Below are positions 1 through 9,689 of a stretch of DNA of 64,000 nt, in pieces (within the stretch, counting starts at the first letter, position 1; every line of letters begins with the position of its first letter). A program made the translations under genes and the position numbers. Under the pieces are notes generated by a model, which worked only from the letters and a program-made list of their open reading frames with translations, ran no database searches and had not been told where the DNA came from. Origin of the DNA: Pontibacillus chungwhensis BH030062 (GTDB taxonomy: Bacteria; Bacillota; Bacilli; Bacillales; BH030062); the NCBI RefSeq assembly GCF_000770675.1, contig NZ_AVBG01000004.1, positions 186,001 through 250,000 of the forward strand. Reading direction: 5' to 3'.

Positions 1-276
1 CTCTTCTTGGCCAAATGCTGTTAGCATAATTACATTAGGAAGTTTCTGTTTCCCTAATTCTTTCATCCGGCGAAGAACAGCTAAACCATCAACGTGAGGC
101 ATAATAATATCTAAAACGAGAACATCAGGATCCATATCCTCTAGCATCTCTAAACATTCTTGGCCATTATAAGCTGTACCAATGACCTCAATATCAGACT
201 GTTCATCAAAATAGTCTTCCAGCATATTCAAGAGTTCCCTGTTGTCATCAGCTAAGCAAACTTTAATTTTTTCCAC
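1..276 (-). CDS. spo0A: Spo0A, sporulation response regulator (N-terminal part, cut by window edge)
   Basis: Master response regulator of sporulation; the end of the phosphorelay and a DNA-binding regulator when phosphorylated. Only the receiver domain (first 92 residues) lies in the window; the DNA-binding domain continues beyond position 1. The start is GTG at 276, preceded by a strong GAGGAGG ribosome binding site. Visible receiver landmarks are the acidic pair LADDN near residues 9-12, the phosphoacceptor aspartate in VLVLDIIMP near residue 55, and the switch threonine in MLTAFG near residue 85. SpoIVB lies directly upstream, the usual Bacillus order. Identification is near certain despite the truncation. 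Confidence 0.97.
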   Translation of the reverse strand, partial: MEKIKVCLADDNRELLNMLEDYFDEQSDIEVIGTAYNGQECLEMLEDMDPDVLVLDIIMPHVDGLAVLRRMKELGKQKLPNVIMLTAFGQEE

Positions 277-325
277 GAAATTTCCTCCTCAATTTCTATT
301 GCTCCCGCTTTTCCTACAGTAAAAT

Positions 326-463
326 TTCGACACTAGCTGGAAATATCCTCTTTTTCTCATGAGAAATATAATCTTTTTTTCGATTTTCTTTAATTTCCTT
401 CAATATACTCCCCTATTCGATATAATTCCGCATTCTTAGCAGAGATGGTTTCCATTTGTCGAA
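326..463. promoter_or_regulatory. Two Spo0A-box heptamers upstream of spo0A
   Basis: In the 370-bp gap between spoIVB and spo0A, TGTCGAA occurs on the minus strand at 326-332 and on the plus strand at 457-463. This is the core 0A box bound by Spo0A~P, and spo0A autoregulation is established in Bacillus. A single heptamer could be chance; two within 140 bp upstream of spo0A are more convincing. I could not place a clear sigma-H promoter. The rest of the gap is AT-rich and holds no convincing gene. Confidence 0.5.
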
Positions 464-611
464 TTATCTTTATACTTAATTATAACACCGTCCCTTAAAA
501 TGGCAATGCTTACTGATATATGAAATAAGTATACAACTTCCACATAATTCATAGTGAATAGCTGTTCTTTTGATGAAATCACTGCAAAAAAGCCTCTTAT
601 ATGTAATTTCA

Positions 612-648
612 GAAAAAAAAAGACAGGATATAATCGTTCCCTGTCTTT
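612..648 (-). terminator. Rho-independent terminator of spoIVB
   Basis: A 9-bp stem (AAAGACAGG at 619-627 with CCTGTCTTT at 640-648) is followed, in the minus direction, by a run of T. It overlaps the 3' end of spoIVB and separates it from spo0A. Confidence 0.8.
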
Positions 649-1933
649 AACTCGCTTTTTCTTTTGGTTTAGATTTATAAATATCGATTCCGGCTTCGTG
701 GAGCATCCATTCAATATGCACCCCGTAACCTGATGTCGGATCGTTCACAAATACGTGGGTTACAGCTCCAACTACTTTTCCATCTTGAATAATAGGGCTA
801 CCACTCATTCCTTGCACAATACCTCCGGTAACCTTAAGCAACTTAGGATCCGTAATCTTAACAATCATCCCTTTCGTTGCAGGAAACTTTTGAGGTACAG
901 TACTTACAATTTCAACATCAAATTCTTCTACTTTTTCTCCTTCTAAGACCGTTAAGATCTTAGCTGGACCTTCTTTTACTTGATGTGATAAAGCGATTGG
1001 CATCGGTTTGTCGCGCAAACCATTGTCCACCTGCTTGTCTAATTCACCAAATATCCCAAAAGGACTATTTCTTGTAATAGACCCAATCCGATTTTCTTTA
1101 GCAGAGAATCGTGCATGCTTTTCTCCTGGTACCCCGTTGCTTCCTTTATCTATAGAGGTAACATTGGAACGTACAATAGTTCCTTCGTGAATTTCAATTG
1201 GCTTTCTTGTATCCATATCTGAAATCACATGACCTAAAGCGCCATACTTTTTCGAATCTGGATGGTAAAACGTCATCGTCCCTATTCCTGCAGCTGAATC
1301 CCTTATATACAAACCTATACGGTATTTAGAATCTTTTTGATCATATTTAGGTGTCAAATTGGTTTCGAATGTCTCATCGTTTCGTTTCATCGTAAGCTTT
1401 AACGCTTCTTTTTCTTCTCCGGCTTTTTTAACAAATGGAGCAACATCGCTCATTTGCTTAATGTCTTTACCATTTATTTTAAGTAAGATATCTCCTACTT
1501 TTACATTGGCATCTTCTCCGGGAGAAACTTTACCTGATGAAGTCTCCACTAAATGATGACCTACAATTAACACTCCAAGAGTGTGTAATTTTACACCAAT
1601 TGACTGACCACCAGGGATCACTTTGAAATCATCCAGAACATTCACATTTACTTTCTTAATCGGTAGCCCTGACACTTCATAAAGGACAGAACTTTCGCCG
1701 ACTTCATTTCCAATTAGCGCGTTACCATCTTGACTGACAACAGTATCGCCTGCTTTAATTTTTGTTTGTGCTGATGCAAGTGTTGGAATGGTTCCTGGAT
1801 GTTGATCCTTAAAGATGGTTACCTGATCGGGGATCGAAAAATACGTTTGAACAGGTTTGAAAAACGGTACGCTAACAATAGCGACAAGGAGCAGGATACC
1901 AAGTGTCTTGCGAAAAATTTCAGTTACCTTCAA
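647..1933 (-). CDS. spoIVB: SpoIVB signalling serine peptidase
   Basis: Forespore-secreted serine peptidase that triggers processing of pro-sigma-K by cleaving SpoIVFA in the outer forespore membrane. The protein has an N-terminal membrane/signal segment, a PDZ domain (about residues 95-190) and a C-terminal S55-type peptidase domain with the catalytic serine in GMSGSPI at residue 379, nearly the position in B. subtilis (378). I chose the TTG start at 1933 because AAGGAG lies 8-9 nt upstream and the 428-residue product matches the family. An in-frame ATG at 1972 would add 13 residues. It sits between recN and spo0A, as in B. subtilis. Confidence 0.95.
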   Translation of the reverse strand: MKVTEIFRKTLGILLLVAIVSVPFFKPVQTYFSIPDQVTIFKDQHPGTIPTLASAQTKIKAGDTVVSQDGNALIGNEVGESSVLYEVSGLPIKKVNVNVLDDFKVIPGGQSIGVKLHTLGVLIVGHHLVETSSGKVSPGEDANVKVGDILLKINGKDIKQMSDVAPFVKKAGEEKEALKLTMKRNDETFETNLTPKYDQKDSKYRIGLYIRDSAAGIGTMTFYHPDSKKYGALGHVISDMDTRKPIEIHEGTIVRSNVTSIDKGSNGVPGEKHARFSAKENRIGSITRNSPFGIFGELDKQVDNGLRDKPMPIALSHQVKEGPAKILTVLEGEKVEEFDVEIVSTVPQKFPATKGMIVKITDPKLLKVTGGIVQGMSGSPIIQDGKVVGAVTHVFVNDPTSGYGVHIEWMLHEAGIDIYKSKPKEKAS

Positions 1934-2140
1934 ATAGTTCACTCTCCTTGCTCCCAACCCATTGCTTTTCATTTTATTTCTGTACTTATAATGTGGCCTT
2001 CAAGGCTCCGTTTTAAACCCTGCAAACATGAGAAAAACAAGGCATTCTTTCCTGCATTTCATTACAGTTATATGTATAGAATTCGACAAATCCACTTAAG
2101 TTATACGTATGATGCTTTTGTTTATTATTCGCGAAAAAAT

Positions 2141-2170
2141 AAAAAAGAAAAACTGCCGAATCGACAGTTT
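2141..2170 (-). terminator. Terminator after recN
   Basis: On the minus strand AACTGTCG and CGGCAGTT form a short stem-loop followed by a T-rich tract. It begins at the recN stop codon and ends that transcript before the spoIVB promoter region. Confidence 0.7.
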
Positions 2171-3903
2171 TATGCATGTTGCTTTTTAAATTTGTCAGCA
2201 AGATCAAGCAACTCGGTAGCGTGATCTTTTGTAGTTTCCGTCATTTCTGCTCCACTTATCATGCGGCTCAGTTCTTCTACTTTATTCGTCATATCTAATT
2301 CTTCAACTACTGTTGTTGTCCGGTCATTTTCAACCTCTTTACGTATATACAAGTGCGTGTCTGCCATCGCTGCAACTTGAGGCAAATGAGAAATACATAA
2401 CACTTGTGATGCAGCTGAAATGCCGTGTATCTTCTCAGCAATCGACTGCGCTACACGACCGCTCACACCAGTATCAACCTCATCAAAAATCACACTAGTA
2501 ACACCCTGGTGCTTCGAAAATATACGCTTTAGAGCAAGCATAATACGAGATAATTCCCCGCCACTGGCCACCTTATGAATATCTTTCAAAGGTTCACCTG
2601 GGTTAGTCGTAATCATAAACTTAACGAGATCATATCCATTCGGTCCAATTTTAACTGATTTCCCATCTATAACTGGGTCCTGAGCAGATCCTTCAGAGCT
2701 CGAAAAATCCACTCCAAAAGCCGCTTTTTCGAGGTATAGATCTTTCAACTCTTCGTGAATTGCATTCGTTAACTGGATGGAAGCTTCTTTACGTACTTCA
2801 TGCAGTTGTTTTGCTTCTAGAGCAACGTCTTCAGCTTTTTCATGGATAGATTGTTCCAATTTTGAAACGTGGGTATCTTTATTTTTAATTTGATCAATTT
2901 CCTCTTCTACTGAAGCAGCGTATTCTAAAATATCATTTACACTTTGACCATACTTTTTCTTAAGGCGGTTAATTTCGTTTAATCTTGATTCAATTGAATC
3001 AAGCTCTTCTTCACTAAATTCCAAACCATCAAGCTGATTGCGCACTCCATGCGCTAACTCTTCCACCATGTAATAGTGGTTCGCTAATTCTTCAGCCTTT
3101 TTCGCAATTTCATCATCATAATCTCGGGCATTCTCAAGAGAGGATAAAGCAAGAGACAACCAATCCATCGCTTTTTGTTCGCCATATAAAGCATTGTATC
3201 CATCATGAAGTCCCTTATATATCTTCTCATGGTTCATTAACTTATTACGCTGTTCCTCAAGTTCATCGTCTTCTCCTGGTTTTAAATTAGCCTGATCTAA
3301 TTCATTGTATTGAAACTCTAGGAGATCAAGACGTTGCGCCATTTCTTGTTCGTTTTCACTCAATTCCTTATACCGTTTTTTTAAAGCGTCAAATTCTTTG
3401 TATAAGTCTAAGTAGTCGGATTTTGCTTGACCTATTTGATTACGATCAAATAAATCCAGTAATTCTATATGTCGATCCACATCCATAAGGGATTGGGTCT
3501 CGTGCTGTGTATGTATATCAATTAGGGTTTGACCAAATTCACGCAAAATAGCCAGCGTTACAAGCTTCCCGTTCACACGACAGATGCTCTTCCCGTTGGC
3601 ACTGATGGTTCGATTTAATACAAGCATTCCGTCGTCTGCTATATCTACACCAAACATTTCTGCCTTTTGGAAAGCTTGATGACGATCATGATCAACATAG
3701 AATAAACCTTCAATTTCTGCCTTCTTTGTTCCGTAACGCACAAATTCTGCTGATCCACGCCCACCCGTAAGCAACTGGATCGCATCAATAATGATGGACT
3801 TCCCTGCGCCTGTCTCTCCAGTCAAGACGGTTAAACCTTCTCTAAATTGAACGGAAACTTCATCAATTATAGCAAAATCTTTAATGGATAATTCAGCTAA
3901 CAC
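2170..3903 (-). CDS. recN: RecN, SMC-like DNA repair ATPase
   Basis: Cytosolic ATPase recruited early to double-strand breaks for recombinational repair. The 577-residue length equals the family norm. The N-terminal half carries Walker A GETGAGKS near residue 30. A long coiled-coil-rich centre (about 150-370) follows, then the C-terminal half with the ABC signature ASGGELSR and Walker B VIFDEVDTGVSG. The start is GTG at 3903 with GAGGTG upstream. AhrC ends 30 bp upstream, giving the conserved ahrC-recN order. Confidence 0.97.
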   Translation of the reverse strand: MLAELSIKDFAIIDEVSVQFREGLTVLTGETGAGKSIIIDAIQLLTGGRGSAEFVRYGTKKAEIEGLFYVDHDRHQAFQKAEMFGVDIADDGMLVLNRTISANGKSICRVNGKLVTLAILREFGQTLIDIHTQHETQSLMDVDRHIELLDLFDRNQIGQAKSDYLDLYKEFDALKKRYKELSENEQEMAQRLDLLEFQYNELDQANLKPGEDDELEEQRNKLMNHEKIYKGLHDGYNALYGEQKAMDWLSLALSSLENARDYDDEIAKKAEELANHYYMVEELAHGVRNQLDGLEFSEEELDSIESRLNEINRLKKKYGQSVNDILEYAASVEEEIDQIKNKDTHVSKLEQSIHEKAEDVALEAKQLHEVRKEASIQLTNAIHEELKDLYLEKAAFGVDFSSSEGSAQDPVIDGKSVKIGPNGYDLVKFMITTNPGEPLKDIHKVASGGELSRIMLALKRIFSKHQGVTSVIFDEVDTGVSGRVAQSIAEKIHGISAASQVLCISHLPQVAAMADTHLYIRKEVENDRTTTVVEELDMTNKVEELSRMISGAEMTETTKDHATELLDLADKFKKQHA

Positions 3904-3932
3904 AAGCTAGCACCTCAACTTTTCCAAAATGA

Positions 3933-4382
3933 TTAAAGCATATCAAGAAAACGATCTCGAATCTGTTTAGATTCTTCTTCCGAGCGGCAGATAATTAGAC
4001 ATGTATCATCTCCACAGATTGTTCCTAAAATCTCATCCCAATCCAAGTTGTCAACAAGCGCTCCTACCGCATTTGCATTACCTGGTAATGTCTTCATCAC
4101 TATAAAGTGACCTGCAGTATCAATACGTACAAACGCATCAATCATCAGTCTCTTTAATTTCTCCAACGGATTAAAGCGCTGATCAGCAGGCAAACTATAT
4201 TTATAACGTCCATCAACCATAGGCACTTTTACTAAGTGTAATTCTTTGATATCTCTTGATACGGTTGCTTGAGTCACGTTATACCCCAAGCTCTTTAAAC
4301 GATCAACGAGATCATCTTGTGTTTCTATATCATTCTCAGCAATTAGTTCCCTGATCTTTATATGTCGTTGCCCCTTATTCAT
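3933..4382 (-). CDS. ahrC: AhrC/ArgR arginine-responsive regulator
   Basis: Hexameric transcriptional regulator that represses arginine biosynthesis and activates catabolism when it binds L-arginine. The 149-residue protein has an N-terminal winged helix (about 1-70, with [18 protein letters not shown] as the recognition region) and a C-terminal oligomerization/arginine-binding domain containing [12 protein letters not shown]. The start is ATG at 4382, preceded by GAGAGGGAG. The location between the TlyA-type gene and recN is typical of Bacillus. No ARG box was identified with confidence upstream. Confidence 0.97.
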   Translation of the reverse strand: MNKGQRHIKIRELIAENDIETQDDLVDRLKSLGYNVTQATVSRDIKELHLVKVPMVDGRYKYSLPADQRFNPLEKLKRLMIDAFVRIDTAGHFIVMKTLPGNANAVGALVDNLDWDEILGTICGDDTCLIICRSEEESKQIRDRFLDML

Positions 4383-4473
4383 TTTATCTCCCTCTCTTCT
4401 TTCCCTGTTTCAGGAAGGATCAATCTCCAATTCATACGTGGTATAAATAATCATTAGAGCACCTTTAAAACGT

Positions 4474-4506
4474 TTAAAAAATGGGACCACAAAACGTAGC
4501 CCCATT
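4474..4506 (-). terminator. Terminator after the TlyA-type gene
   Basis: An 11-bp stem with two G-U pairs (arms at 4480-4490 and 4496-4506) is followed by a T-run on the minus strand. It lies just after the methyltransferase stop codon. Confidence 0.75.
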
Positions 4507-4525
4507 CGTTTAATCTATTCACAAA

Positions 4526-5338
4526 TTAATGGGCATCGTGGGCTTCACGTACAATCTGTTCTACATCAACATTCGGTTGAATTCTACCCTCATTATTACC
4601 CTTCCATCGTAAGTGAGCTAAAAACTCAATGTTACCATCTCCCCCTGTAATCGGAGAATAGGTAACTTCTTCTACGATGTAACCTGTTTCAGCTGAAAAC
4701 TGCAACATGTCTGAGAGTACCATTTTATGAACCTTAGGATCACGTACGATGCCTTTTTTTCCAACTTGCTCTCTACCTGCCTCAAACTGAGGCTTGATGA
4801 GAGCAACTACATCTCCATCACTCTCAATTAAAGTCCCAAGAACAGGTAAAATCAATTTAAGTGAGATAAAAGATACGTCAATTGAAGCAAAGTTCGGGAT
4901 CCCCTTTGTTAAATCCTCCGGTGTCACGTAGCGAAAGTTTGTACGCTCCATTACCTCAACCCGCTCATCATTACGTAAGGACCAGGCCAACTGATTATAC
5001 CCTACATCAATAGCATAACTTTGTGTTGCTCCATTTTGCAGGGCACAATCCGTAAAGCCACCAGTAGATGAACCAATATCTATAAGGATTTTATCTTTCA
5101 CAGTAAGATTAAAGTTTTGCAAAGCCTTTTCTAGCTTAAGCCCTCCCCTACTAACATAAGGAATGGCTTTTCCTTTTACCTGAATCGAAATGGATTCATC
5201 CACTTTCACTCCAGGTTTATCCAACTTTATTGTTTCAGAGAACACTAAGCCTGCCATAATTGTACGCTTTGCTTTCTCTCTTGTTTCGACTAAACCTCGT
5301 TCTACAAGAAGTGTATCAAGTCTAACTTTTTTGCTCAT
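4526..5338 (-). CDS. yqxC: TlyA-family rRNA methyltransferase (YqxC)
   Basis: Predicted SAM-dependent RNA methyltransferase of the TlyA/hemolysin-A family, members of which 2'-O-methylate rRNA. It has an N-terminal S4 RNA-binding domain (about 5-65, KVRLDTLLVERGL onward) and an FtsJ-like fold with SAM motif DIGSSTGGFTDCAL near residue 87. The ATG at 5338 gives 270 residues, the usual size; an in-frame upstream ATG at 5392 would lie inside dxs. It starts 4 bp after the dxs stop, implying co-transcription. Substrate specificity in this organism is unknown. Confidence 0.9.
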   Translation of the reverse strand: MSKKVRLDTLLVERGLVETREKAKRTIMAGLVFSETIKLDKPGVKVDESISIQVKGKAIPYVSRGGLKLEKALQNFNLTVKDKILIDIGSSTGGFTDCALQNGATQSYAIDVGYNQLAWSLRNDERVEVMERTNFRYVTPEDLTKGIPNFASIDVSFISLKLILPVLGTLIESDGDVVALIKPQFEAGREQVGKKGIVRDPKVHKMVLSDMLQFSAETGYIVEEVTYSPITGGDGNIEFLAHLRWKGNNEGRIQPNVDVEQIVREAHDAH

Positions 5339-5342
5339 TGCT

Positions 5343-7235
5343 TCAAGCCCTTTGCTGTTGTTCTGGTAGTATTTTTTTAATCTTAGATACAATATTGTCT
5401 GATGTAAGTCCGATTTCTTTATAGAGCTCTTTCACACTACCGTGCTCAATGAAACGATCCGGAACTCCCATACGATGGATTACCTGATTATAATATTGGT
5501 TTTCTTCTGCAAACTCTAAAACACCACTACCAAAGCCACCTTTTAAAACAGCTTCTTCAATAGTTAGAAGTGGCATCGATTGCTTCATTAAATCATGTAA
5601 CATAGCTTCATCCATTGGCTTAATAAACCGGGCGTTTACAACTTTTACAGAAACACCTTGTTTCTTTAGTACTTCACTTGCTTTTAAAGCCATTGGAATA
5701 GTTGTTCCAAATGTAAGGATCGCTACATCAGCACCTTCTTGCAGTACTTCCCAAGATCCAATCGGTAGTGTCTTGAGTTGCTCGTCCATTTCCACACCAA
5801 GTCCATTACCTCTAGGATAGCGGAGAGCAATAGGCCCATCGTTATATTCAAAGGCTGTGTTAACCATATGTTGTCCTTCATTCTCATCTTTCGGCATCAT
5901 AATCGTCATATTTGGAAGGTGACGTAAAAAAGCGATATCAAATACGCCCTGATGTGTCTCGCCATCTGCTCCTACCAATCCTGCACGATCTATACCGAAT
6001 GTTACATTTAAGTTCTGACGACATACATCATGTACTAATTGGTCATAACCACGTTGCATGAATGTAGAATATATGGAAAGAAATGGCTTCATGCCTTGTG
6101 TCGCTAAACCAGCTGATACCGTGGTAGCGTGCTGTTCTGCAATTCCTACATCGAATAAACGATCAGGAAACTCTTCCCCAAATTTCTCTAATTTCGATCC
6201 AAGAATCATGGCTGGGGTGATCGCTGCTATACGGTGATCTGTTCGCGCTTTCTTGCGAAGGGCCTCACTAATCACTTCACTCCATGCTGGAGGAGCATCT
6301 GTAGGTTTGATCTTTTCCCCTGATTCAATCTTATATGGTCCAACCCCGTGCCACTTATCCTTCTGATCATTCTCGGCAGGGTGATAACCTTTCCCCTTCT
6401 GAGTCATAACGTGCACAATTACGGGGCCTTCTGTCTTTTTAGCATACTGTAAATTCTCCATAAGATCCTCAAAGCTATGGCCGTCAACTGGCCCATAATA
6501 AGTGAATCCAAGTTCTTCAAAGAACATTCCAGGGAGCATGAAGTATTTCATGCTATCTTTCAAACGCTCTGCTGCATTAGCAAGCTTTCCACCAACTGCC
6601 GGAATGCGCTTCAATACCCATTCCATTTCGTCTTTCACCCAGTGATATTTACGAGCACTTCTCATGCGACCAAGCACATTGTGAAGCGCACCAACATTCT
6701 GAGCAATGGACATTTCATTATCATTTAGAATTACGGTTACATTTTTCTTCTCATCACCGATATGGTTTAAAGCTTCAAGTGCCATTCCACCAGTAAGTGC
6801 TCCATCACCAATAATTGGGAGGATAGAATGATCTTCTCCCTTTAAATCACGAGCAATAGCCATCCCCATTGCCGCTGAAAGAGAAGTAGAGCTATGCCCT
6901 GTTTCCCAAACATCATGCTCACTTTCACAGCGTTTTGGAAAACCGCATAACCCTTGATATTGACGTAATGTATCAAATTGGTCTGTACGACCTGTAAGGA
7001 TTTTATGAATATAGGACTGATGACCAACGTCAAACAGGATTTTATCTTTAGGACTGTCATACAGTTTATGCAGGGCAAGAGTTAGCTCTACAACACCTAA
7101 GTTTGCACCTAAATGACCTCCGGTAACAGATAGTTTTTCAATTAAAAAATTGCGTACTGAAGCCGCTAATTTTTCAAGATCTTCATTCGAATATTCTTTT
7201 AAGAAGGATGGGTCCTTGATAGTATTAAGATCCAT
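5343..7235 (-). CDS. dxs: 1-deoxy-D-xylulose-5-phosphate synthase
   Basis: First enzyme of the MEP isoprenoid pathway: condenses pyruvate and glyceraldehyde-3-phosphate to DXP using thiamine diphosphate. The 630-residue length is typical. Visible are [14 protein letters not shown], the ThDP/Mg motif [16 protein letters not shown] near residues 143-158, the catalytic glutamate segment DVGIAEQHA near 365, and a C-terminal transketolase domain. It lies in one minus-strand run with ispA, the OLE RNA and oapA, so two MEP/isoprenoid genes flank the RNA. The start is ATG at 7235 with GGCGAG upstream. Confidence 0.97.
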   Translation of the reverse strand: MDLNTIKDPSFLKEYSNEDLEKLAASVRNFLIEKLSVTGGHLGANLGVVELTLALHKLYDSPKDKILFDVGHQSYIHKILTGRTDQFDTLRQYQGLCGFPKRCESEHDVWETGHSSTSLSAAMGMAIARDLKGEDHSILPIIGDGALTGGMALEALNHIGDEKKNVTVILNDNEMSIAQNVGALHNVLGRMRSARKYHWVKDEMEWVLKRIPAVGGKLANAAERLKDSMKYFMLPGMFFEELGFTYYGPVDGHSFEDLMENLQYAKKTEGPVIVHVMTQKGKGYHPAENDQKDKWHGVGPYKIESGEKIKPTDAPPAWSEVISEALRKKARTDHRIAAITPAMILGSKLEKFGEEFPDRLFDVGIAEQHATTVSAGLATQGMKPFLSIYSTFMQRGYDQLVHDVCRQNLNVTFGIDRAGLVGADGETHQGVFDIAFLRHLPNMTIMMPKDENEGQHMVNTAFEYNDGPIALRYPRGNGLGVEMDEQLKTLPIGSWEVLQEGADVAILTFGTTIPMALKASEVLKKQGVSVKVVNARFIKPMDEAMLHDLMKQSMPLLTIEEAVLKGGFGSGVLEFAEENQYYNQVIHRMGVPDRFIEHGSVKELYKEIGLTSDNIVSKIKKILPEQQQRA

Positions 7236-7254
7236 TCGGGATCACTCGCCTTCA

Positions 7255-7851
7255 TCATGATTTTCTAGAGGATTTTTTACCTCTTGGTAAAATGGTAATA
7301 TTTAATTTTCTTTCCACAAGTGAAATGACCCGCGCCGCAAAGAAAATAATATCGGTTGAAGCATGGATCGCAAAGTACTTACCAAGCGCCTTGCCTCCAA
7401 CTGTCACTGCCGCAACAATGCTTGTAAAAATCACTGAGATGACCAAATTGGTAGTTGAGTCTTCTGAATGACCAAGGATAAACGTTAGACGCAAAACAAC
7501 CATCGTTGCAGCTGTACCACTTATAACCCCAGCAATATCTCCGATTACATCATTACAAAAGCTGGCAAAACGATCAGCGTTTCGAACAATAATAATCGCC
7601 TCTTTGGAACCGTTTACTTTTTCAGCTGCCATTGCGTGAAAAGGGACTTCGTCTGCAGCTGTTGCCGCTATGCCTAGCATATCAAAGAATACCCCAATTG
7701 ATACAATAACGAAAACGATAATGATCCCTAACAGATAGTAAACGTCATCTAATATATAATTAGAGATAACTGTAAAAATAGCCGCTAACACAAAAGTGAT
7801 AACGGCGATCCCCAAGCTAAATTTTAAAGAATTTTTTAGTTGTGTCTTCAT
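7255..7851 (-). CDS. oapA: OapA-type membrane protein, predicted OLE RNA partner
   Basis: 198-residue integral membrane protein with about four hydrophobic segments (near 12-34, 40-62, 100-125 and 138-158) and a basic C-terminus (PRGKKSSRKS). The stretch FFDMLGIAATAADE...ADRFASFCNDVIGD resembles the DUF21/CNNM transporter core. In OLE-bearing bacteria the gene directly downstream of the RNA encodes OapA, which binds OLE RNA and takes it to the membrane. Position, size and topology fit that, so I infer the same role. It lies 44 bp after the RNA and 20 bp before dxs. The exact molecular activity is not shown by the sequence. Confidence 0.85.
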   Translation of the reverse strand: MKTQLKNSLKFSLGIAVITFVLAAIFTVISNYILDDVYYLLGIIIVFVIVSIGVFFDMLGIAATAADEVPFHAMAAEKVNGSKEAIIIVRNADRFASFCNDVIGDIAGVISGTAATMVVLRLTFILGHSEDSTTNLVISVIFTSIVAAVTVGGKALGKYFAIHASTDIIFFAARVISLVERKLNITILPRGKKSSRKS

Positions 7852-7894
7852 GGATTAACCTCTATATTTTAAGTTCATTCATTGTATATGTATG

Positions 7895-8500
7895 AAAGTC
7901 AGGATGGTCACCTAAAAGATAAAAACTGCGGCTTAGGTCCAGTAGGTTTTCCCAAGCGAATACCATGTGTTGCCACATCGGCGGTTCCCCTTTAAACTCG
8001 CCTTAGCACCGTCACCGGTTACTAGACTGGATTGCCACTTAGTCCGCACTATAATCCCTTTTAGGTGTCATGGAACAGTCTAGGAGATTTCCTCAGCAGC
8101 CTTTAGCCGTTCCTTAGCCTCTTTTGCAGCGCTGATTTCATATGGTCGGGTAAGCGATCGAATAGTGGCCATCTATCTCTCGCTCAAAAGCCATAATCCC
8201 CTCAGAGCCACTCAAGGCAGGCTACGCTGTGGACCGTTCTTCCCAAAACAATCTCACAGGTTCATACCCCATTTCATAGCAGACGTTTGAGAACAGCCTC
8301 CTACAAATATGGGCCTCCGCGGAAGCAGGGTCAACGCCCACATGCCATTGTGGATCGCCCCGCAACCTTAACTCCCAGCATCGACCCAAGGCTGGGCGCC
8401 TCAAGCCAACACAAGGAACTTCATCGATGTGCCCTTTGGCGGATTTTTAGGCCCGCCTTCAGGAACGGAGGGCCGACTAGAATACTGCACCATCCTGTTT
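7895..8500 (-). ncRNA. ole: OLE RNA (ornate, large, extremophilic noncoding RNA)
   Basis: The roughly 700-bp gap between ispA and oapA has no credible reading frame but is GC-richer and highly structured. The ends are closed by a perfect 9-bp helix: CAGGATGGT (minus strand, 8489-8497) pairs with ACCATCCTG (7900-7908), giving an RNA of about 600 nt. That matches the size, location (ispA-ole-oapA-dxs) and orientation known for OLE RNA. OLE RNAs form ribonucleoprotein complexes at the membrane and have been linked to tolerance of alcohols and cold. Boundaries are set from the closing helix and are approximate; the call rests on recognised context and structure, not a covariance search. Confidence 0.88.
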
Positions 8501-8554
8501 GTAATACTAATATATCACACTCGTTAAAATCTCTCAATCCACATGTGCTGACAA

Positions 8555-9439
8555 TTAATTCTTTCTATCGCTGATGAAGTCAATCAGGTCTTCCAAGAGG
8601 GTGCTTTCGACGCCTGCTTCTTTCAGAGCCATTCTTGCTCGTTCAGCATATTGGTTCTTATGCTCTATGGCACCTTCTAAGCCTAACAATTGTGGATATG
8701 TACTTTTATTGTTTGACACATCACTTCCAACGGGCTTCCCGATTTCACCTTCTTCTCCAACCACATCTAAAATATCGTCTTGGACTTGGAAAAGTAAACC
8801 GATATATTTTGAATATGTTTCGATATGATGTAACTGAGACGGATTGGCACCACCAATAAATGCACCAGCTACAGCTGAGAAACGAATTAATTCACCCGTT
8901 TTATGACGATGAATGGCTTCAAGGCCTTCAAGAGTAAGCGTCTGGCCTTCCGCTTCCATATCAAGCATTTGACCTGCGACCATTCCCTCAGCCCCACTTG
9001 CTTTAGACAGTTCACGTGTTAAAAACACTTTCTCGCGATCAGAAAGGTGGTCATTGGATGTCACAACATGAAAAGCAGCCGTGAGTAAACCATCGCCCGC
9101 TAATATGGCTGTTGCTTCATCAAATTGAACATGATTTGTGGGCTTCCCTCTTCTTACATCATCATCGTCCATCGCTGGTAAATCATCATGAATGAGAGAA
9201 TACGTATGAACCATTTCAACCGCACAAGCAGGAGCAATAGCTCGATTTTCCTCTCCACCAAAAGCTTCATTTGCAGCTAATAATAAAACAGGCCTAATTC
9301 TCTTCCCACCAGCTTCGATGGAGTACATAATGGATTCTCTTAACGTTTCAGGGATTTGCATAGAGTATATTTGTTGTTCCATTTGCTGGTTCAACATTGA
9401 ACGTTTGTCTTCTAAGAAGGATCCTAACGTTTGATTCAC
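8555..9439 (-). CDS. ispA: Farnesyl diphosphate synthase / geranyltranstransferase
   Basis: Short-chain prenyl transferase that condenses IPP with DMAPP and GPP to give farnesyl diphosphate. The two aspartate-rich motifs are present: DDLPAMDDDD near residue 80 and DDILD near 220. GGKRIRP near residue 44 binds the diphosphate. The GTG start at 9439 lies 2 bp beyond the xseB stop with a GGAGGAAG site inside xseB and gives 294 residues, the family length; the longer frame to 9478 overlaps xseB and is less likely. It is transcribed toward the OLE RNA, oapA and dxs. Confidence 0.96.
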   Translation of the reverse strand: MNQTLGSFLEDKRSMLNQQMEQQIYSMQIPETLRESIMYSIEAGGKRIRPVLLLAANEAFGGEENRAIAPACAVEMVHTYSLIHDDLPAMDDDDVRRGKPTNHVQFDEATAILAGDGLLTAAFHVVTSNDHLSDREKVFLTRELSKASGAEGMVAGQMLDMEAEGQTLTLEGLEAIHRHKTGELIRFSAVAGAFIGGANPSQLHHIETYSKYIGLLFQVQDDILDVVGEEGEIGKPVGSDVSNNKSTYPQLLGLEGAIEHKNQYAERARMALKEAGVESTLLEDLIDFISDRKN

Positions 9440-9440
9440 C

Positions 9441-9689
9441 TTATTCTTCCTCCTCAACTGAGAAAGACTCAAATTCACCCTGATCGTTCATAATTTGTTG
9501 CATCTGCTTTTCAACATTATTGAGTTTGTCATTACAAACCTTAGAGAGCTTCATGCCATCCTGATAGTAAGTGATAGCTTGCTCTAGCGGGACATCTCCC
9601 TCTTCTAACTTCTCCACGATTTGCTCAAGCTGCTTCATAGCTTCTTCAAAACTCATTTCTTCTTGTTGCACTTGGTCTTTTTCACTCAT
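9441..9689 (-). CDS. xseB: Exodeoxyribonuclease VII small subunit
   Basis: Small subunit of the single-strand-specific exonuclease VII, which stabilises the large XseA subunit. The 82-residue helical protein contains the family core [20 protein letters not shown] near residues 12-31 and [15 protein letters not shown]. It overlaps the xseA stop by 8 bp, consistent with translational coupling, and runs directly into ispA. Confidence 0.95.
   Translation of the reverse strand: MSEKDQVQQEEMSFEEAMKQLEQIVEKLEEGDVPLEQAITYYQDGMKLSKVCNDKLNNVEKQMQQIMNDQGEFESFSVEEEE

Noticed and set aside
277-646. Sigma-H promoter for spo0A
   Set aside because: Several GGAA/GAAT-like pairs exist, but none has convincing spacing, so no site is claimed.
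1799-2224. Plus-strand 141-codon frame across the spoIVB-recN gap
   Set aside because: Overlaps the ends of spoIVB and recN in antisense; no ribosome binding site and odd composition.
4425-4455. ARG box in front of ahrC
   Set aside because: An AT-rich stretch resembles half an ARG box, but the match is too weak in such AT-rich DNA.
8222-8574. Short open frames on both strands inside the OLE region
   Set aside because: No ribosome binding sites, unlike any protein I know, and they overlap a region better explained by a structured RNA.
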